From Secundilactobacillus mixtipabuli (lineage in GTDB: Bacteria > Bacillota > Bacilli > Lactobacillales > Lactobacillaceae), in contig NZ_BCMF01000001.1 in the NCBI RefSeq assembly GCF_002217925.1, forward strand, positions 1 to 64,000: a stretch of 64,000 bases of DNA. Direction: 5' to 3'. The notes under the pieces are model-generated. The model saw nothing but the letters and a program-made list of their open reading frames with translations. It was not told the origin of the DNA and ran no database searches. The translations under genes and the position numbers were made by a program. Shown piece by piece: positions 36,174 to 44,648 of the stretch (positions are counted from its first letter, which is position 1; every line of letters begins with the position of its first letter).

Positions 36174-38792
36174 CTAAGATTTCTGATTCAAAGTTGCCTG
36201 TGCGGCTGCCAGCCGTGCTACTGGCACCCGATAAGGTGAACATGACACATAAGTAATGCCAATTTGGTTAAAGAAATTAATTGAAGCTGGGTCGCCGCCG
36301 ACCTCACCGCAGACCCCAATTGGCAAATCAGGTTTTGTCTGGCGACCCTTGTTGATGGCGATTGCCATCAAAGCGCCGACGCCTTCCGTGTCGATAGTCT
36401 GAAATGGATCAGCCGGTAAAATTCCCTGTTTGATATATTCTGGCATGAAGGATCCCACATCATCGCGGGAATAGCCGAAGGTCAGCTGGGTCAAATCATT
36501 GGTGCCAAAGCTAAAGAAATCAGACTCTTCAGCGACTTGATCGGCCGTCACACACGCTCTAGGCATTTCCATCATGGTACCCACGGTGTAAGTTAACTGC
36601 AGATCCGTGTCCGCTGTCATGACCTTGATTTGGTCAGTGACTAACTGACGAACCCACGCCATCTCGCTCTTTGAATCAGTTAACGGAATCATGATATGAG
36701 GATGCACTTCAAGCCCCTCACCGTGAAGCCGAATCACTGCGCTCATGATGGCTTTGACCTGCATTTGATAAATGTCTGGGAAGGTAACGGCCAGCCGGTC
36801 GCCCCGGTGTCCCAGCATTGGGTTTAATTCCTTCAGCGAATTGGTACGCTCCCGCAATTTTTCAGGTGCTAAATGAATTTGCTGAGAAACCGCCTGAATT
36901 TCCTCTTCATCATGCGGTAAAAATTCATGCAGCGGCGGATCGAGTAACCGAATCGTCACTTCTTTATCACCTGCGAGTTTGTAGAGCTGGTAAAAATCTT
37001 CCTGCTGCATTTTTAACAGCTGTTCCAGTGGCTCTGCCCGACCGGCAGCATCCGTCGCTAAGATTAACCGTCGCATCTGAATCAATCGTTCCGGTTTGAA
37101 GAACATGTGCTCCGTTCGGGTTAGGCCAATCCCATCGGCCCCAAAATCCAGTGCCTTTTGGAAATCTTGCGGGGTATCAGCGTTGGTGTAGACCCCCATC
37201 TGAGCAATTGCTTTAGCCCAATCTAACAACACGGAAAGCTCGCCTTTAACCCCAGCTGGTGTCGTTTCAATTTTGCCTAAATACAGCTCACCGGAAGTCC
37301 CATCAACGGAAACCCAGTCACCTTCATGGATTTTCTGCTCGCCAACCCTGGCAACTTTAGCAGCGTAATCCACGTTGATCTCATGGGCACCAACCACCCC
37401 GGTAGCCCCCATTCCCCGGGCAACCACCGCGGCGTGAGACGTCATTCCGCCACGGGAAGTCACGATGGCTTGGCTGACGATCATCCCATCGATATCTTCC
37501 GGTGAAGTATCCTGACGAATCAGAATGACTTTGACGCCGCTATCGGCCGCTTTTTTTGCATCTTCAGCCGTAAAGTAAGCCTGACCAGTTGCCGCGCCAG
37601 GTGAGGCCGGCAACCCGGTGGTCAGCGGTGTCTGTTGGGCAATCGCGTTGGCGTCAAATTCCGGATGAAGCATTGCTGACACTGACTCTGGACTGACGCG
37701 TTGAACGGCTTGTTCCTTAGTGATTAAACCTCCCCCAACAAGATCCACCGCGATTTTGACGGCCGCGTACGGTGTCCGTTTGCCATCCCGTGCCTGAAGC
37801 AGGAATAACTCGCCGTTTTCAATCGTGAATTCCAGGTCCTGCATATCTTTGTAATGAGTCTCCAACTTTTCGGCAATGCCCATGAGCTGATCGTAAATCA
37901 CTGGCATGTCATCATGCAGTATCTCAATCGACTGCGGCGTCCGAATGCCGGCAACAACGTCCTCTCCTTGAGCGTTGAGCAGGTATTCACCGAAGACCTT
38001 CTTCTCACCGGTGGCGGGGTTTCTGGTAAAGGCGACCCCAGTCCCCGACTGGTCACCCGCGTTACCAAACACCATCTCTTGGACGTTTACCGCGGTTCCC
38101 AAGGATTCGGGAATGTGGTTTTGCTGCCGATAAACCTGAGCTCGGTGATTATTCCAGGATTCAAAAACAGCGTTCACCGCGGCGAGTAACTGCTCTTTTG
38201 GTGATTGGGGGAACTCCCCTTTGCCAGCTTGCTGATAAATAGCTTTAAAATCAGTCACAATCTGTTTCAGATCAGCCGCTGTCAGTTCTAAATCACTTTG
38301 ATAGCCGTGGGCTTGCTTCACCTCAGTTAAAACCCGGTCAAAGGTGTCTTCTTCAATGCCATAAACAACGTTGCCAAACATCGCTAACAACCGGCGATAA
38401 CTGTCATAAGCAAACCGTTCATTGTGCGTTAAGTTGGCTAAGGCCATTACAGTCTGGTCATTCAACCCAATGTTTAAAATGGTATCCATCATCCCGGGCA
38501 TTGAAATCGCGGCACCAGAACGAACCGACACTAATAAGGGGTGTTCCGTGCCGTTAAACTGTTTTCCCGTAATTTGGCTTAAACGCGCCAGTGCCTGATC
38601 AAGTTCCGTCAACAAAGCTTGACTGAGTGTTTGGGTCTGCTGGTAGTCATGGCAGGCCACCGTCGTCAGTGTAAAACCATGCGGGACAGGCAGGCCTAAG
38701 TTAGTCATTTCTGCTAAATTAGCACCCTTGCCGCCCAATAGATCGCGCATTGACATGTTACCTTCCGAAAATTCATAGATTAGTTTTGTCAT
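36174..38792 (-). CDS. ppdK: Pyruvate, phosphate dikinase
   Basis: It interconverts pyruvate, ATP and phosphate with phosphoenolpyruvate, AMP and pyrophosphate. The 872-residue protein has the full PPDK order: N-terminal ATP-grasp (LLGGKGANLAEM), central phosphohistidine domain (GGMTSHAAVVARG with the catalytic His), and C-terminal PEP/pyruvate barrel (GVCGEVGGDP with the catalytic Cys, then SPYRVPVARLAAAQA). In a lactic acid bacterium it could provide PEP from pyruvate or lactate during growth without sugars. The cre over its -35 box and the CcpN-type repressor next to it fit gluconeogenic control. No gene for a PPDK regulatory kinase (DUF299) is in the window. Confidence 0.96.
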   Translation of the reverse strand: MTKLIYEFSEGNMSMRDLLGGKGANLAEMTNLGLPVPHGFTLTTVACHDYQQTQTLSQALLTELDQALARLSQITGKQFNGTEHPLLVSVRSGAAISMPGMMDTILNIGLNDQTVMALANLTHNERFAYDSYRRLLAMFGNVVYGIEEDTFDRVLTEVKQAHGYQSDLELTAADLKQIVTDFKAIYQQAGKGEFPQSPKEQLLAAVNAVFESWNNHRAQVYRQQNHIPESLGTAVNVQEMVFGNAGDQSGTGVAFTRNPATGEKKVFGEYLLNAQGEDVVAGIRTPQSIEILHDDMPVIYDQLMGIAEKLETHYKDMQDLEFTIENGELFLLQARDGKRTPYAAVKIAVDLVGGGLITKEQAVQRVSPESVSAMLHPEFDANAIAQQTPLTTGLPASPGAATGQAYFTAEDAKKAADSGVKVILIRQDTSPEDIDGMIVSQAIVTSRGGMTSHAAVVARGMGATGVVGAHEINVDYAAKVARVGEQKIHEGDWVSVDGTSGELYLGKIETTPAGVKGELSVLLDWAKAIAQMGVYTNADTPQDFQKALDFGADGIGLTRTEHMFFKPERLIQMRRLILATDAAGRAEPLEQLLKMQQEDFYQLYKLAGDKEVTIRLLDPPLHEFLPHDEEEIQAVSQQIHLAPEKLRERTNSLKELNPMLGHRGDRLAVTFPDIYQMQVKAIMSAVIRLHGEGLEVHPHIMIPLTDSKSEMAWVRQLVTDQIKVMTADTDLQLTYTVGTMMEMPRACVTADQVAEESDFFSFGTNDLTQLTFGYSRDDVGSFMPEYIKQGILPADPFQTIDTEGVGALMAIAINKGRQTKPDLPIGVCGEVGGDPASINFFNQIGITYVSCSPYRVPVARLAAAQATLNQKS

Positions 38793-38839
38793 ATAATCAC
38801 TCTTTCTCGTTAATAAAACGTCATATTTGCTCGATTTAT

Positions 38840-38877
38840 AATGTATATTAAACTGATTTTAATTTCAAGCGTTTTCA
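38840..38877 (-). promoter_or_regulatory. ppdK promoter with overlapping cre
   Basis: The minus strand has TTGAAA (38863-38868), a 17-bp spacer and TACATT (38840-38845). A cre-like TGAAAACGCTTGAA (38864-38877) overlaps the -35 box. Two sequences resembling the CcpN consensus as I recall it (TRTGHYATAYW) occur at 38897-38907 and 38817-38827, each 9 of 11. The rest of 38793-39111 has no gene. Confidence 0.65.
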
Positions 38878-39035
38878 CTGAATTAGCGTTCTAAATAGTG
38901 CTATATCAGCATTTGAAAATTTTAAACAGCGTTTTATCTCGTTTTAAATATCATGAAACATTAATTTAATCACGTCATAGTTCAATTTAACCTGAAAAGT
39001 AACACCTTAATTTCCAAAAGATCTCCGTTTAACGC

Positions 39036-39077
39036 AAAAAAATCCCCTCAAAGTCGTTACCAACTTTGAAGGGATTA
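39036..39077 (-). terminator. ccpN terminator
   Basis: On the minus strand AATCCCTTCAAAGT pairs with ACTTTGAGGGGATT, followed by seven T. It separates ccpN from ppdK. Confidence 0.9.
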
Positions 39078-39111
39078 ACATTTATCGGGCAATAGCGCCC
39101 GTTCAAAACCA

Positions 39112-39723
39112 CTACGCTTTTTCAATAAAATGCTGAAAGAGCCGGTTTTTGGTTAGCCTGCCAACAACCCGCTGCGGTGCGTTAGCATCCACAACCGGTG
39201 CCGAATCAATCTTGTGCTTTAACAGCAGCTGTCCTGCCTGTTTAACTGTCATATCAGCTGTCACCGTCACAATATTGGGCATCCGTGTCATGATAATGCT
39301 GGCCAGTACCGATGCCGGATTCGAGTTATTAAAGCTTGCCCGCAATAGATCTTTGCGTGAAATTAAGCCAACCAGCAGCCCTTTTTGATCCACAACGAAC
39401 AGCGTACCGACATCCTCCAAAAATAGTTTACTGATTGCTTCTTGAAGGGTGGCATCATCTTTGATAGTCGGTGCTGGTTGCATGATCGCTGAAATGGGTT
39501 GGTCATACAAAGCCGCGTAATCAACCCCAGTTTGACCATTGCCCTGATAAACATACCCTACTTTGGGCCGTGCTGACAGGACTTCAATCGCTGTTAACAG
39601 ACGCAGATCCGCGCGAATAGTCGGCACACTCAGTTTCAGCTGATTAGCGATTTCCTCGCCGGTGAGTGGACTTTTTGCTTTCAACATTTGAATAATGGCT
39701 TCCTGCCGCTCCGTGAATTCCAT
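39112..39723 (-). CDS. ccpN: CcpN-type transcriptional repressor (HTH plus two CBS domains)
   Basis: The 203-residue protein has an N-terminal winged helix (residues ~1-60, with TGEEIANQLKLSVPTIRADL as helix-turn-helix) and two CBS domains (~75-135 and ~143-200). FLEDVGTLFVVD, LISRKDLLRAS and IIMTRMPNI match Bacillus CcpN (YqzB) closely, as recalled. CcpN represses gluconeogenic genes (gapB, pckA) on glycolytic carbon and senses nucleotide ratio through the CBS pair. It is transcribed towards ppdK but has its own terminator. Its likely target here is ppdK. Confidence 0.88.
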   Translation of the reverse strand: MEFTERQEAIIQMLKAKSPLTGEEIANQLKLSVPTIRADLRLLTAIEVLSARPKVGYVYQGNGQTGVDYAALYDQPISAIMQPAPTIKDDATLQEAISKLFLEDVGTLFVVDQKGLLVGLISRKDLLRASFNNSNPASVLASIIMTRMPNIVTVTADMTVKQAGQLLLKHKIDSAPVVDANAPQRVVGRLTKNRLFQHFIEKA

Positions 39724-39834
39724 TCAGTCATCCCCATTCCATCCTCAACTCATTATGACCAAATTATATCACTAATATGACGTGATATTACCAGATAATG
39801 ATCCATTGCTTTTTTAGATTCAATTCTTGCCTAC

Positions 39835-39880
39835 CAAAAAAGCCCAAGTCAGCAACATTCATTGCTGTTCTTGAGGCTTA
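39835..39880 (-). terminator. Terminator of the aldo/keto reductase at 39913
   Basis: On the minus strand AAGCC.CAAG..CAGCA pairs with TTGCTG..CTTG.GCTT, followed by a T run. Confidence 0.8.
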
Positions 39881-39912
39881 ATTGACGACTTTATTTTTTA
39901 AATGCGGTTTGC

Positions 39913-40890
39913 TTACCAGAGATAATCAACGGGGTTCTTGATGTATTTATCGTAAACATCTTGAACGATCTGCATTTGTTCAGGCTTTAAAGCTGGTAGG
40001 TCAGAGGCAACCGTGTTCCGTTCGATTTGATCAGGGGTGCTGGCACCTGGAATAGCTGCGCTGACGGCATCAAACATCAAGATATAACGCAGTGCCATAG
40101 CGGCTAAGTTATCCGTGCCGAGGCGTTGCTTCAATTCTTGAGCAGCCTTTACACCGGTCATATAGTCAACACCAGAGAAGGTTTCACCCTTATCGAACAG
40201 TTCACCGTTTCGGTTAGTCGTCCGGTGATCGTTCTTGCCAAACTTGGTATCAGCAGTAAATTTACCGGTTAACAGACCACTTGCTAATGGCACCCGGGCT
40301 AAAATACCGATATTGTTTTTCTTTGCCAACTCAAAGAAGAGTTTTGCTGGCCGTAAGCGGAACATATTAAAGATAATTTCAACAGCTGAAATATCGTAAT
40401 CCATGGCTTTGATGGCTTCTTCCACCCGTTCAACACTCACACCATAGTTCTTGATTTTACCGGCCTTTTTCAGCTTATCCATCGTGAAGAAGGTTTCTGG
40501 TGTGTAGTAAATTGACATTGGCGGGCAGTGGAGTAAAACAAGGTCCAAAGCCTCTAAGCCCATATTCTCCAATGATTCGTCAACGTAACGTTCCAGATGT
40601 TCAGGGTTGAAGTGTTCAGTACTCAACGGTTCTTCCTTACGCCCGATCTTAGTCGTAAAGTGTACGTCTGGGTGGGCTTTCACGAAGGCCCCAACGGCTT
40701 TTTCACTGTTACCGTCCTGGTAGCCGTCTGCAGTATCAAAGAAATTAACGCCCTGTTCGTAGGCTTCCTCTAAGGTAGCCGTAGCATCCTTAATGTCAAA
40801 TGGGGCACCCCACTTACCACCAAGCTGCCACGTTCCTAAAGAAATATCACTAATGTTAAAGCCAGTTTTTCCTAAAGTTCGATAATTCAT
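39913..40890 (-). CDS. Aldo/keto reductase (MerR-dyad controlled)
   Basis: The 325-residue NADPH-dependent reductase has the active-site Asp and Tyr in NFFDTADGYQDGNSEKAVG, lysine in HFTTKIGRK and histidine in LVLLHCPP. PGASTPDQIERN is the C-terminal cofactor-binding segment. It belongs to the YhdN/AKR11-like group rather than the YghZ group. Its promoter has a 19-bp spacer with the same dyad as the merR gene 1.1 kb away, so aldehyde or electrophile induction is likely. ATG follows GGAGGG. Confidence 0.9.
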   Translation of the reverse strand: MNYRTLGKTGFNISDISLGTWQLGGKWGAPFDIKDATATLEEAYEQGVNFFDTADGYQDGNSEKAVGAFVKAHPDVHFTTKIGRKEEPLSTEHFNPEHLERYVDESLENMGLEALDLVLLHCPPMSIYYTPETFFTMDKLKKAGKIKNYGVSVERVEEAIKAMDYDISAVEIIFNMFRLRPAKLFFELAKKNNIGILARVPLASGLLTGKFTADTKFGKNDHRTTNRNGELFDKGETFSGVDYMTGVKAAQELKQRLGTDNLAAMALRYILMFDAVSAAIPGASTPDQIERNTVASDLPALKPEQMQIVQDVYDKYIKNPVDYLW

Positions 40891-40935
40891 AGTTAACTTC
40901 CCTCCATTACCCGATTTATTCTTAAGCTCAGTTTA

Positions 40936-40966
40936 ATTATAGAAGTTAGAGTGGGGTATAAGTCAA
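40936..40966 (-). promoter_or_regulatory. MerR-type promoter of the aldo/keto reductase
   Basis: TTGACT (40961-40966) and TATAAT (40936-40941) on the minus strand are 19 bp apart. The spacer contains ACTCTAACTT, one half of the dyad seen at merR; the other half (TTATACCCC) is degenerate. Confidence 0.8.
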
Positions 40967-41005
40967 GCAACTTCTGGTGATATTAACCCCATTAATTTGA
41001 ACGAC

Positions 41006-41050
41006 AAAAGGACGTGATTACCGCTACTTTCCCGGCAATCACGTCCTTTA
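41006..41050. terminator. Terminator of the AP2-domain gene
   Basis: AAGGACGTGATT.CCG pairs with CGG.AATCACGTCCTT, a long stem with T-rich and A-rich flanks. Confidence 0.85.
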
Positions 41051-41089
41051 GAAAAACTTAATAAATCTCTGATTTATCCTTTTTGTACG

Positions 41090-41602
41090 TTAAACTTTTT
41101 CTGGTTCTTCAGCTTTATAAACACGCTTAGTTTCCCGTTTAATCCCAAGATAAGTTTCTTCAGCTTCACGTCGAGCCTCAATGGCCTCGGTAATGGTTTT
41201 AAAACTCTTAAGCAGAACATACTTGTGATCGATCATCAAACGTGCAAACCACTTACCCGTCTGCCGGTCATAGGAAACACCGATCACACCGCTCTTATTG
41301 CGAGCTGACTCTGAGATTGAACTCAATGAGACGCCGTTTTCGTCCCGTAGCTGATCTGAACGTCCCATATAGTCAACGAATTTAGGATTTTTATAAACCC
41401 GTTTACTTGAAAGGTCTCTTCTTAGACAGCCACAGCTTTTGGTGATGCCTGAACGCAACCGCACACCATCAACGACCGTTTTATTGCCGCAATCACACTG
41501 ACATAACCACATTGCATTGGAATTTGCAGCGTTATTGCCATAATACTTAGTGACAACCAGCCGGCCAAAACGCTGGTTGGTTAAGTCGATTCTCTTGCTC
41601 AT
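41090..41602 (-). CDS. AP2 DNA-binding domain protein, homing-endonuclease-like
   Basis: The 170-residue protein has two parts. Residues 1-62 (LTNQRFGRLVV, WLCQCDCGN, SCGCLRRD) resemble the zinc-binding N-terminal region that accompanies HNH or AP2 domains in phage proteins; the cysteines fit CxC...C.C. Residues ~105-155 (SGVIGVSYDRQTGKWFARLMI, then FKTITEAIEARREAEETYLG) form an AP2/integrase-type DNA-binding domain. No HNH nuclease motif is present. It stands alone in the chromosome with its own terminator and a perfect inverted repeat upstream, so it may be a domesticated DNA-binding regulator. Confidence 0.8.
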   Translation of the reverse strand: MSKRIDLTNQRFGRLVVTKYYGNNAANSNAMWLCQCDCGNKTVVDGVRLRSGITKSCGCLRRDLSSKRVYKNPKFVDYMGRSDQLRDENGVSLSSISESARNKSGVIGVSYDRQTGKWFARLMIDHKYVLLKSFKTITEAIEARREAEETYLGIKRETKRVYKAEEPEKV

Positions 41603-41622
41603 TTCTTAACGCCATCCTTTAA

Positions 41623-41660
41623 ATATTCTAATTTTGCTGACTAATCTAATATTAGAATAT
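41623..41660. promoter_or_regulatory. 10-bp perfect inverted repeat upstream of the AP2-domain gene
   Basis: ATATTCTAAT (41623-41632) and ATTAGAATAT (41651-41660) are exact inverted copies with an 18-bp gap, 21 bp before the AP2-gene start codon. Candidate -35/-10 elements (TTGCCA and TATTAG on the minus strand) overlap it. It could be an operator or a leader hairpin. Confidence 0.6.
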
Positions 41661-41740
41661 CCCCCCAATTGGCAAATTACCGTTTAACCTGCCAATGATA
41701 TCTAAGGACAAGTAGCAACTGATTAAGTATTACTTTTTAA

Positions 41741-41754
41741 TGATAACGTTTTCA
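41741..41754. promoter_or_regulatory. Candidate cre
   Basis: TGATAACGTTTTCA matches the cre consensus with one mismatch. It lies in the ~500-bp gap between the AP2 gene and merR; its target gene is unclear. Confidence 0.45.
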
Positions 41755-41943
41755 CATAAAAGTTATACCCCTTTTGTGGAAACTCCGGCCCCCTTGTTGA
41801 GCGTCATCAACTAAACGACCGCATTATCATTGTATTCAATGTGGTTATTGTATCATTAAATCATGACTATTTGGAGTGAAATTACTTAAAATGTTATCTT
41901 TATAATTATTGGTACAAAACTTAATATTTGTTAAGGTGTTTTT

Positions 41944-42033
41944 GTGAAAATTAAAAATCAGAATACCCGTTTAGTCATCATTTGTAACGACCAATATTCC
42001 AAGAGTATTTCAGCTTTAAATGACGGATTATGA
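41944..42033 (+). CDS. Possible 29-residue peptide upstream of merR
   Basis: A GTG start at 41944 is preceded by AAGGTG at 41934-41939. The frame encodes a short basic peptide beginning MKIKNQNTRLVIICND and stops at 42033. A TATAAT at 41901-41906 may be its -10 box. It could be a real small gene, a leader peptide or the broken start of a larger gene. No family is recognised. Confidence 0.25.
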   Translation: MKIKNQNTRLVIICNDQYSKSISALNDGL

Positions 42034-42051
42034 AGACAAGAATAATTTCGA

Positions 42052-42082
42052 TTGAGTTAGAGTATACTCTAACTGTTATACT
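42052..42082 (+). promoter_or_regulatory. merR autoregulated promoter with MerR dyad
   Basis: TTGAGT (42052-42057) and TATACT (42077-42082) are separated by 19 bp, the elongated spacing typical of MerR-activated promoters. A perfect 20-bp palindrome AGTTAGAGTATACTCTAACT (42055-42074) fills the spacer. Confidence 0.85.
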
Positions 42083-42110
42083 AACTAAAAAGACAAAGGA
42101 GATTCATTTG

Positions 42111-42566
42111 ATGACATACTCAATTGGACAGGTCGCTGAAAAAACGGGCCTAACGACCTACACCCTCCGCTACTATGACCGAGAAGGCCTCATGCCGTTT
42201 GTTAAACGTAATCAGGCAGGTAGACGTGAATTCACGGATGCTAATCTTGATTTTATTGACTTAATTACTTGCCTGAAAGATACGGGTATGCAGCTGGCCG
42301 AAATTCGTCACTTCGTGGAATTAGCGATGCAAGGTGATGCTACTCTAGAAACCCGCCTAAATATTTTCAAGCGCCAGCAACAGGCTGTTTGCAATCAAAT
42401 CAAGCAAGCAAAACAGCACTTGGCCAAGCTTGACTATAAGGTTCGCTACTACACCGCGGCCTGTGATGCCGGTACTGAAGCCGCAGTTTCCGGTGACTGT
42501 GAATTGCCAGGACAGCCGATCATTATCGATAACCAATTAAGAGTCAAAAAAGTTAAGGCAGAATAA
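42111..42566 (+). CDS. MerR family transcriptional activator (AdhR/NmlR-like)
   Basis: The 151-residue protein starts with the MerR winged helix: YSIGQVAEKTGLTTYTLRYYDREGLMP, then the wing RREFTDANL and LITCLKDTGMQLAEIRHF. A long dimerisation helix follows (residues ~80-120), then a short divergent C-terminus with cysteines. This length and layout match aldehyde- or electrophile-sensing members such as AdhR. I choose ATG 42111 after AAAGGAG; an upstream in-frame start at 42030 would place the promoter inside the gene. Its dyad is repeated at the promoters of the two aldo/keto reductases at 39913 and 42646. Confidence 0.9.
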   Translation: MTYSIGQVAEKTGLTTYTLRYYDREGLMPFVKRNQAGRREFTDANLDFIDLITCLKDTGMQLAEIRHFVELAMQGDATLETRLNIFKRQQQAVCNQIKQAKQHLAKLDYKVRYYTAACDAGTEAAVSGDCELPGQPIIIDNQLRVKKVKAE

Positions 42567-42572
42567 TCCCAA

Positions 42573-42628
42573 AATAAAAGAAGCATTAGCCCCTTTTCCG
42601 TTAAGAAGATCGGCTAATGCTTCTTTTT
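42573..42628. terminator. Bidirectional terminator
   Basis: AGAAGCATTAGCC pairs with GGCTAATGCTTCT, with A-rich and T-rich flanks, between convergent merR and the aldo/keto reductase gene. Confidence 0.9.
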
Positions 42629-42645
42629 GATTAAATTAAAATTTT

Positions 42646-43599
42646 TTATGGTAACGTATTGCCCGCTGCAAAGTAAGTATCGTACCATTCCTGCTTAGTT
42701 AATTTAACATCGGCACCAGCAATGCTTTCTTTCAGGTGATCCTGGTTCATGGAACCCAAAATAACTTGCATGTTTGCTGGGTGGCGTAGGATCCACGCCG
42801 TTGCAATGGCATTCTTCGTGACACCTTTAGCATCAGCGAGTTCCTGCAGCTTAGCGTTCAATTCGGGGAACTTTAGATTATCGATGAATGGCCCTTCGAA
42901 CATGCCATATTGGTAGGGTGACCATGCTTGAATCGTCATGTTGTGCAACCGAGAATATTCAATCATTTCACCATCATGGTTAACACTGCCTGCATCACTC
43001 ATGTTGACGTGCAGACCAAAGTCGATCGCACCCGTATGCATCACACCGAACTGCAGCTGGTTGACCATTAATCGCTGACTAACAGCTGATTGAATCAGAT
43101 CAACTTGCATCGGGTTGCAGTTTGAGACCCCAAAATGACGGACCTTACCAGCGGCCTGAAGTTCATCAAAAGCGGCAGCCACTTGATCTGGTTCCATCAG
43201 TGGATCTGGTCGGTGCAGCAAGAAAAAGTCCAGATAGTCGATCCCCATCCGCTGCAAAATACCATCAACGGCATCAAGCAAGTGCTGTTTATCGAAGTCG
43301 TAACGTTGACCAAAGACTAAGTCGCCGTGACTCCGTTTCGGATCCAGCACAATACCGCCCTTGGATTGAATAATCAAATCTTCACGTTTGACACTCGCTT
43401 TTTTCAAAGCTTGGCCGAAAATTTCTTCCGACTTGCCATTACCGTAAATATCGGCGGAATCAATAAAGTTAACGCCGTTATCCGCGACAGTGTCCAAAAC
43501 CTTAGCGGCATCGTCAACGTTTAAACTGGCCATCCGCATGATGCCTAAAGCAACTGCAGAGGCCTTTAAGCTCGTATTACCTAACGCAACATTTTTCAT
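42646..43599 (-). CDS. Aldo/keto reductase (YdhF-like, MerR-dyad controlled)
   Basis: The 317-residue reductase carries the catalytic Asp and Tyr in NFIDSADIYGNGKSEEIFG, lysine in DLIIQSKGGI and histidine in DFFLLHRPDPLM. WILRHPANMQVILGSMNQD is the cofactor segment; overall it resembles the YdhF/AKR group. It converges on merR, and its promoter has the MerR dyad in a 19-bp spacer. ATG follows AAGGGGG at a rather long distance. Confidence 0.9.
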   Translation of the reverse strand: MKNVALGNTSLKASAVALGIMRMASLNVDDAAKVLDTVADNGVNFIDSADIYGNGKSEEIFGQALKKASVKREDLIIQSKGGIVLDPKRSHGDLVFGQRYDFDKQHLLDAVDGILQRMGIDYLDFFLLHRPDPLMEPDQVAAAFDELQAAGKVRHFGVSNCNPMQVDLIQSAVSQRLMVNQLQFGVMHTGAIDFGLHVNMSDAGSVNHDGEMIEYSRLHNMTIQAWSPYQYGMFEGPFIDNLKFPELNAKLQELADAKGVTKNAIATAWILRHPANMQVILGSMNQDHLKESIAGADVKLTKQEWYDTYFAAGNTLP

Positions 43600-43631
43600 T
43601 TTAGTAAAATACCCCCTTCTTAACAGGTTCT

Positions 43632-43662
43632 ATTATAAAAGTTAGAGTGTACTCGAGGTCAA
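43632..43662 (-). promoter_or_regulatory. MerR-type promoter of the aldo/keto reductase at 42646
   Basis: TTGACC (43657-43662) and TATAAT (43632-43637) on the minus strand are 19 bp apart. The spacer reads GAGTACACTCTAACTT, nearly the same as the merR dyad. Confidence 0.85.
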
Positions 43663-43685
43663 ACCTTTTTTTATTCAGAAATGAT

Positions 43686-44648
43686 CTACACGCCTTGAAT
43701 CGTAAATGAAAACGAATGATCGGTTTCCGCGGAAATATGGTATTGCTCCTCAACATCCGCGCCCCAGCTATCAATACCGCCGACACCGCGAACGGCGCCA
43801 AAAATCGTGAATACCGTCCGCCGTGGTGCTGGTAATTCTTCAATGTGAGTAGCGTTTTCCAATTCTTCAGCGGTGTATGGTAAACAGCTGAAGGCAAATG
43901 GCTGACCATCCTGTTTAAAAGTCAAATTGAAGTCATGATTGGCGTGATCAGTATTATCTAGCGTGCGGTTACGAACCACTGTGACCTGCTTCGTTTGCAT
44001 ATGCATGCCGCACTCTTGCGGAACCAAATACTTTGTCACTGGCAGACCGTCGACCGTATAGCTGCCGTCAACGCCACCAGCCATCCGGTCAGGGTACGTT
44101 TCGCCTGACAGTCCGTCATAGTTAAATCGAACAGCGGGCGTTGGCATCATGAATCGTAGCCCAAATGCCGGTAACTGCGGCAAGCCAGCCTTGCCGTGAT
44201 AATCAACACTGACGTTAATTTCACCACTGCCGTTCACCGTATAAGCAACCGTGACCGTTGTTGCTGGTACCGTTAAGGTCTCATACGTAAAGGTGATCGT
44301 CACGTGGTCAGCAAATTCATGATCGCTGTACTGATTGTTTGCGGGTGAGATCGGCAATTCAATGGGCTGATCATTAACAGCCACCGCGACTGCCGTGCAC
44401 TTCAAGAACAGATCTGTGCCTAACCACATGGCCGACTTAACGGAGAACCCATTACCACGGTCATTATCAGTCGTGGCTCGCCAGAAAGTGGGTTTCGGTG
44501 TCCGGTACAGCCACTCTTTACCATGCTGCACCAATGACTCCATCCCGCCACGTTCGTAACTGAAAATGTAGCCGAAGCCCTCGCCACGCAATCCTAGCGT
44601 TGCGTCACCATAGATGATTTGAACTTGCTTAGTTGATGTGTTTGCCAT
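43686..44648 (-). CDS. lacM: Beta-galactosidase small subunit
   Basis: The 320-residue protein corresponds to the C-terminal domain of GH2 LacZ and completes the active site of LacL. Typical segments are [33 protein letters not shown] and [10 protein letters not shown]. It overlaps the lacL 3' end by 20 bp and has AGGAGG before its ATG, so translation is coupled. No clear terminator was found before the neighbouring promoter region. Confidence 0.95.
   Translation of the reverse strand: MANTSTKQVQIIYGDATLGLRGEGFGYIFSYERGGMESLVQHGKEWLYRTPKPTFWRATTDNDRGNGFSVKSAMWLGTDLFLKCTAVAVAVNDQPIELPISPANNQYSDHEFADHVTITFTYETLTVPATTVTVAYTVNGSGEINVSVDYHGKAGLPQLPAFGLRFMMPTPAVRFNYDGLSGETYPDRMAGGVDGSYTVDGLPVTKYLVPQECGMHMQTKQVTVVRNRTLDNTDHANHDFNLTFKQDGQPFAFSCLPYTAEELENATHIEELPAPRRTVFTIFGAVRGVGGIDSWGADVEEQYHISAETDHSFSFTIQGV

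Noticed and set aside
42030-42110. Longer N-terminus for the MerR regulator
   Set aside because: It would contain the -35, dyad and -10 of its own promoter, and the internal ATG at 42111 has the good ribosome binding site.
43601-43909. Frame antisense or shifted to lacM end
   Set aside because: It overlaps lacM in another frame and the MerR-type promoter; no coding signal.
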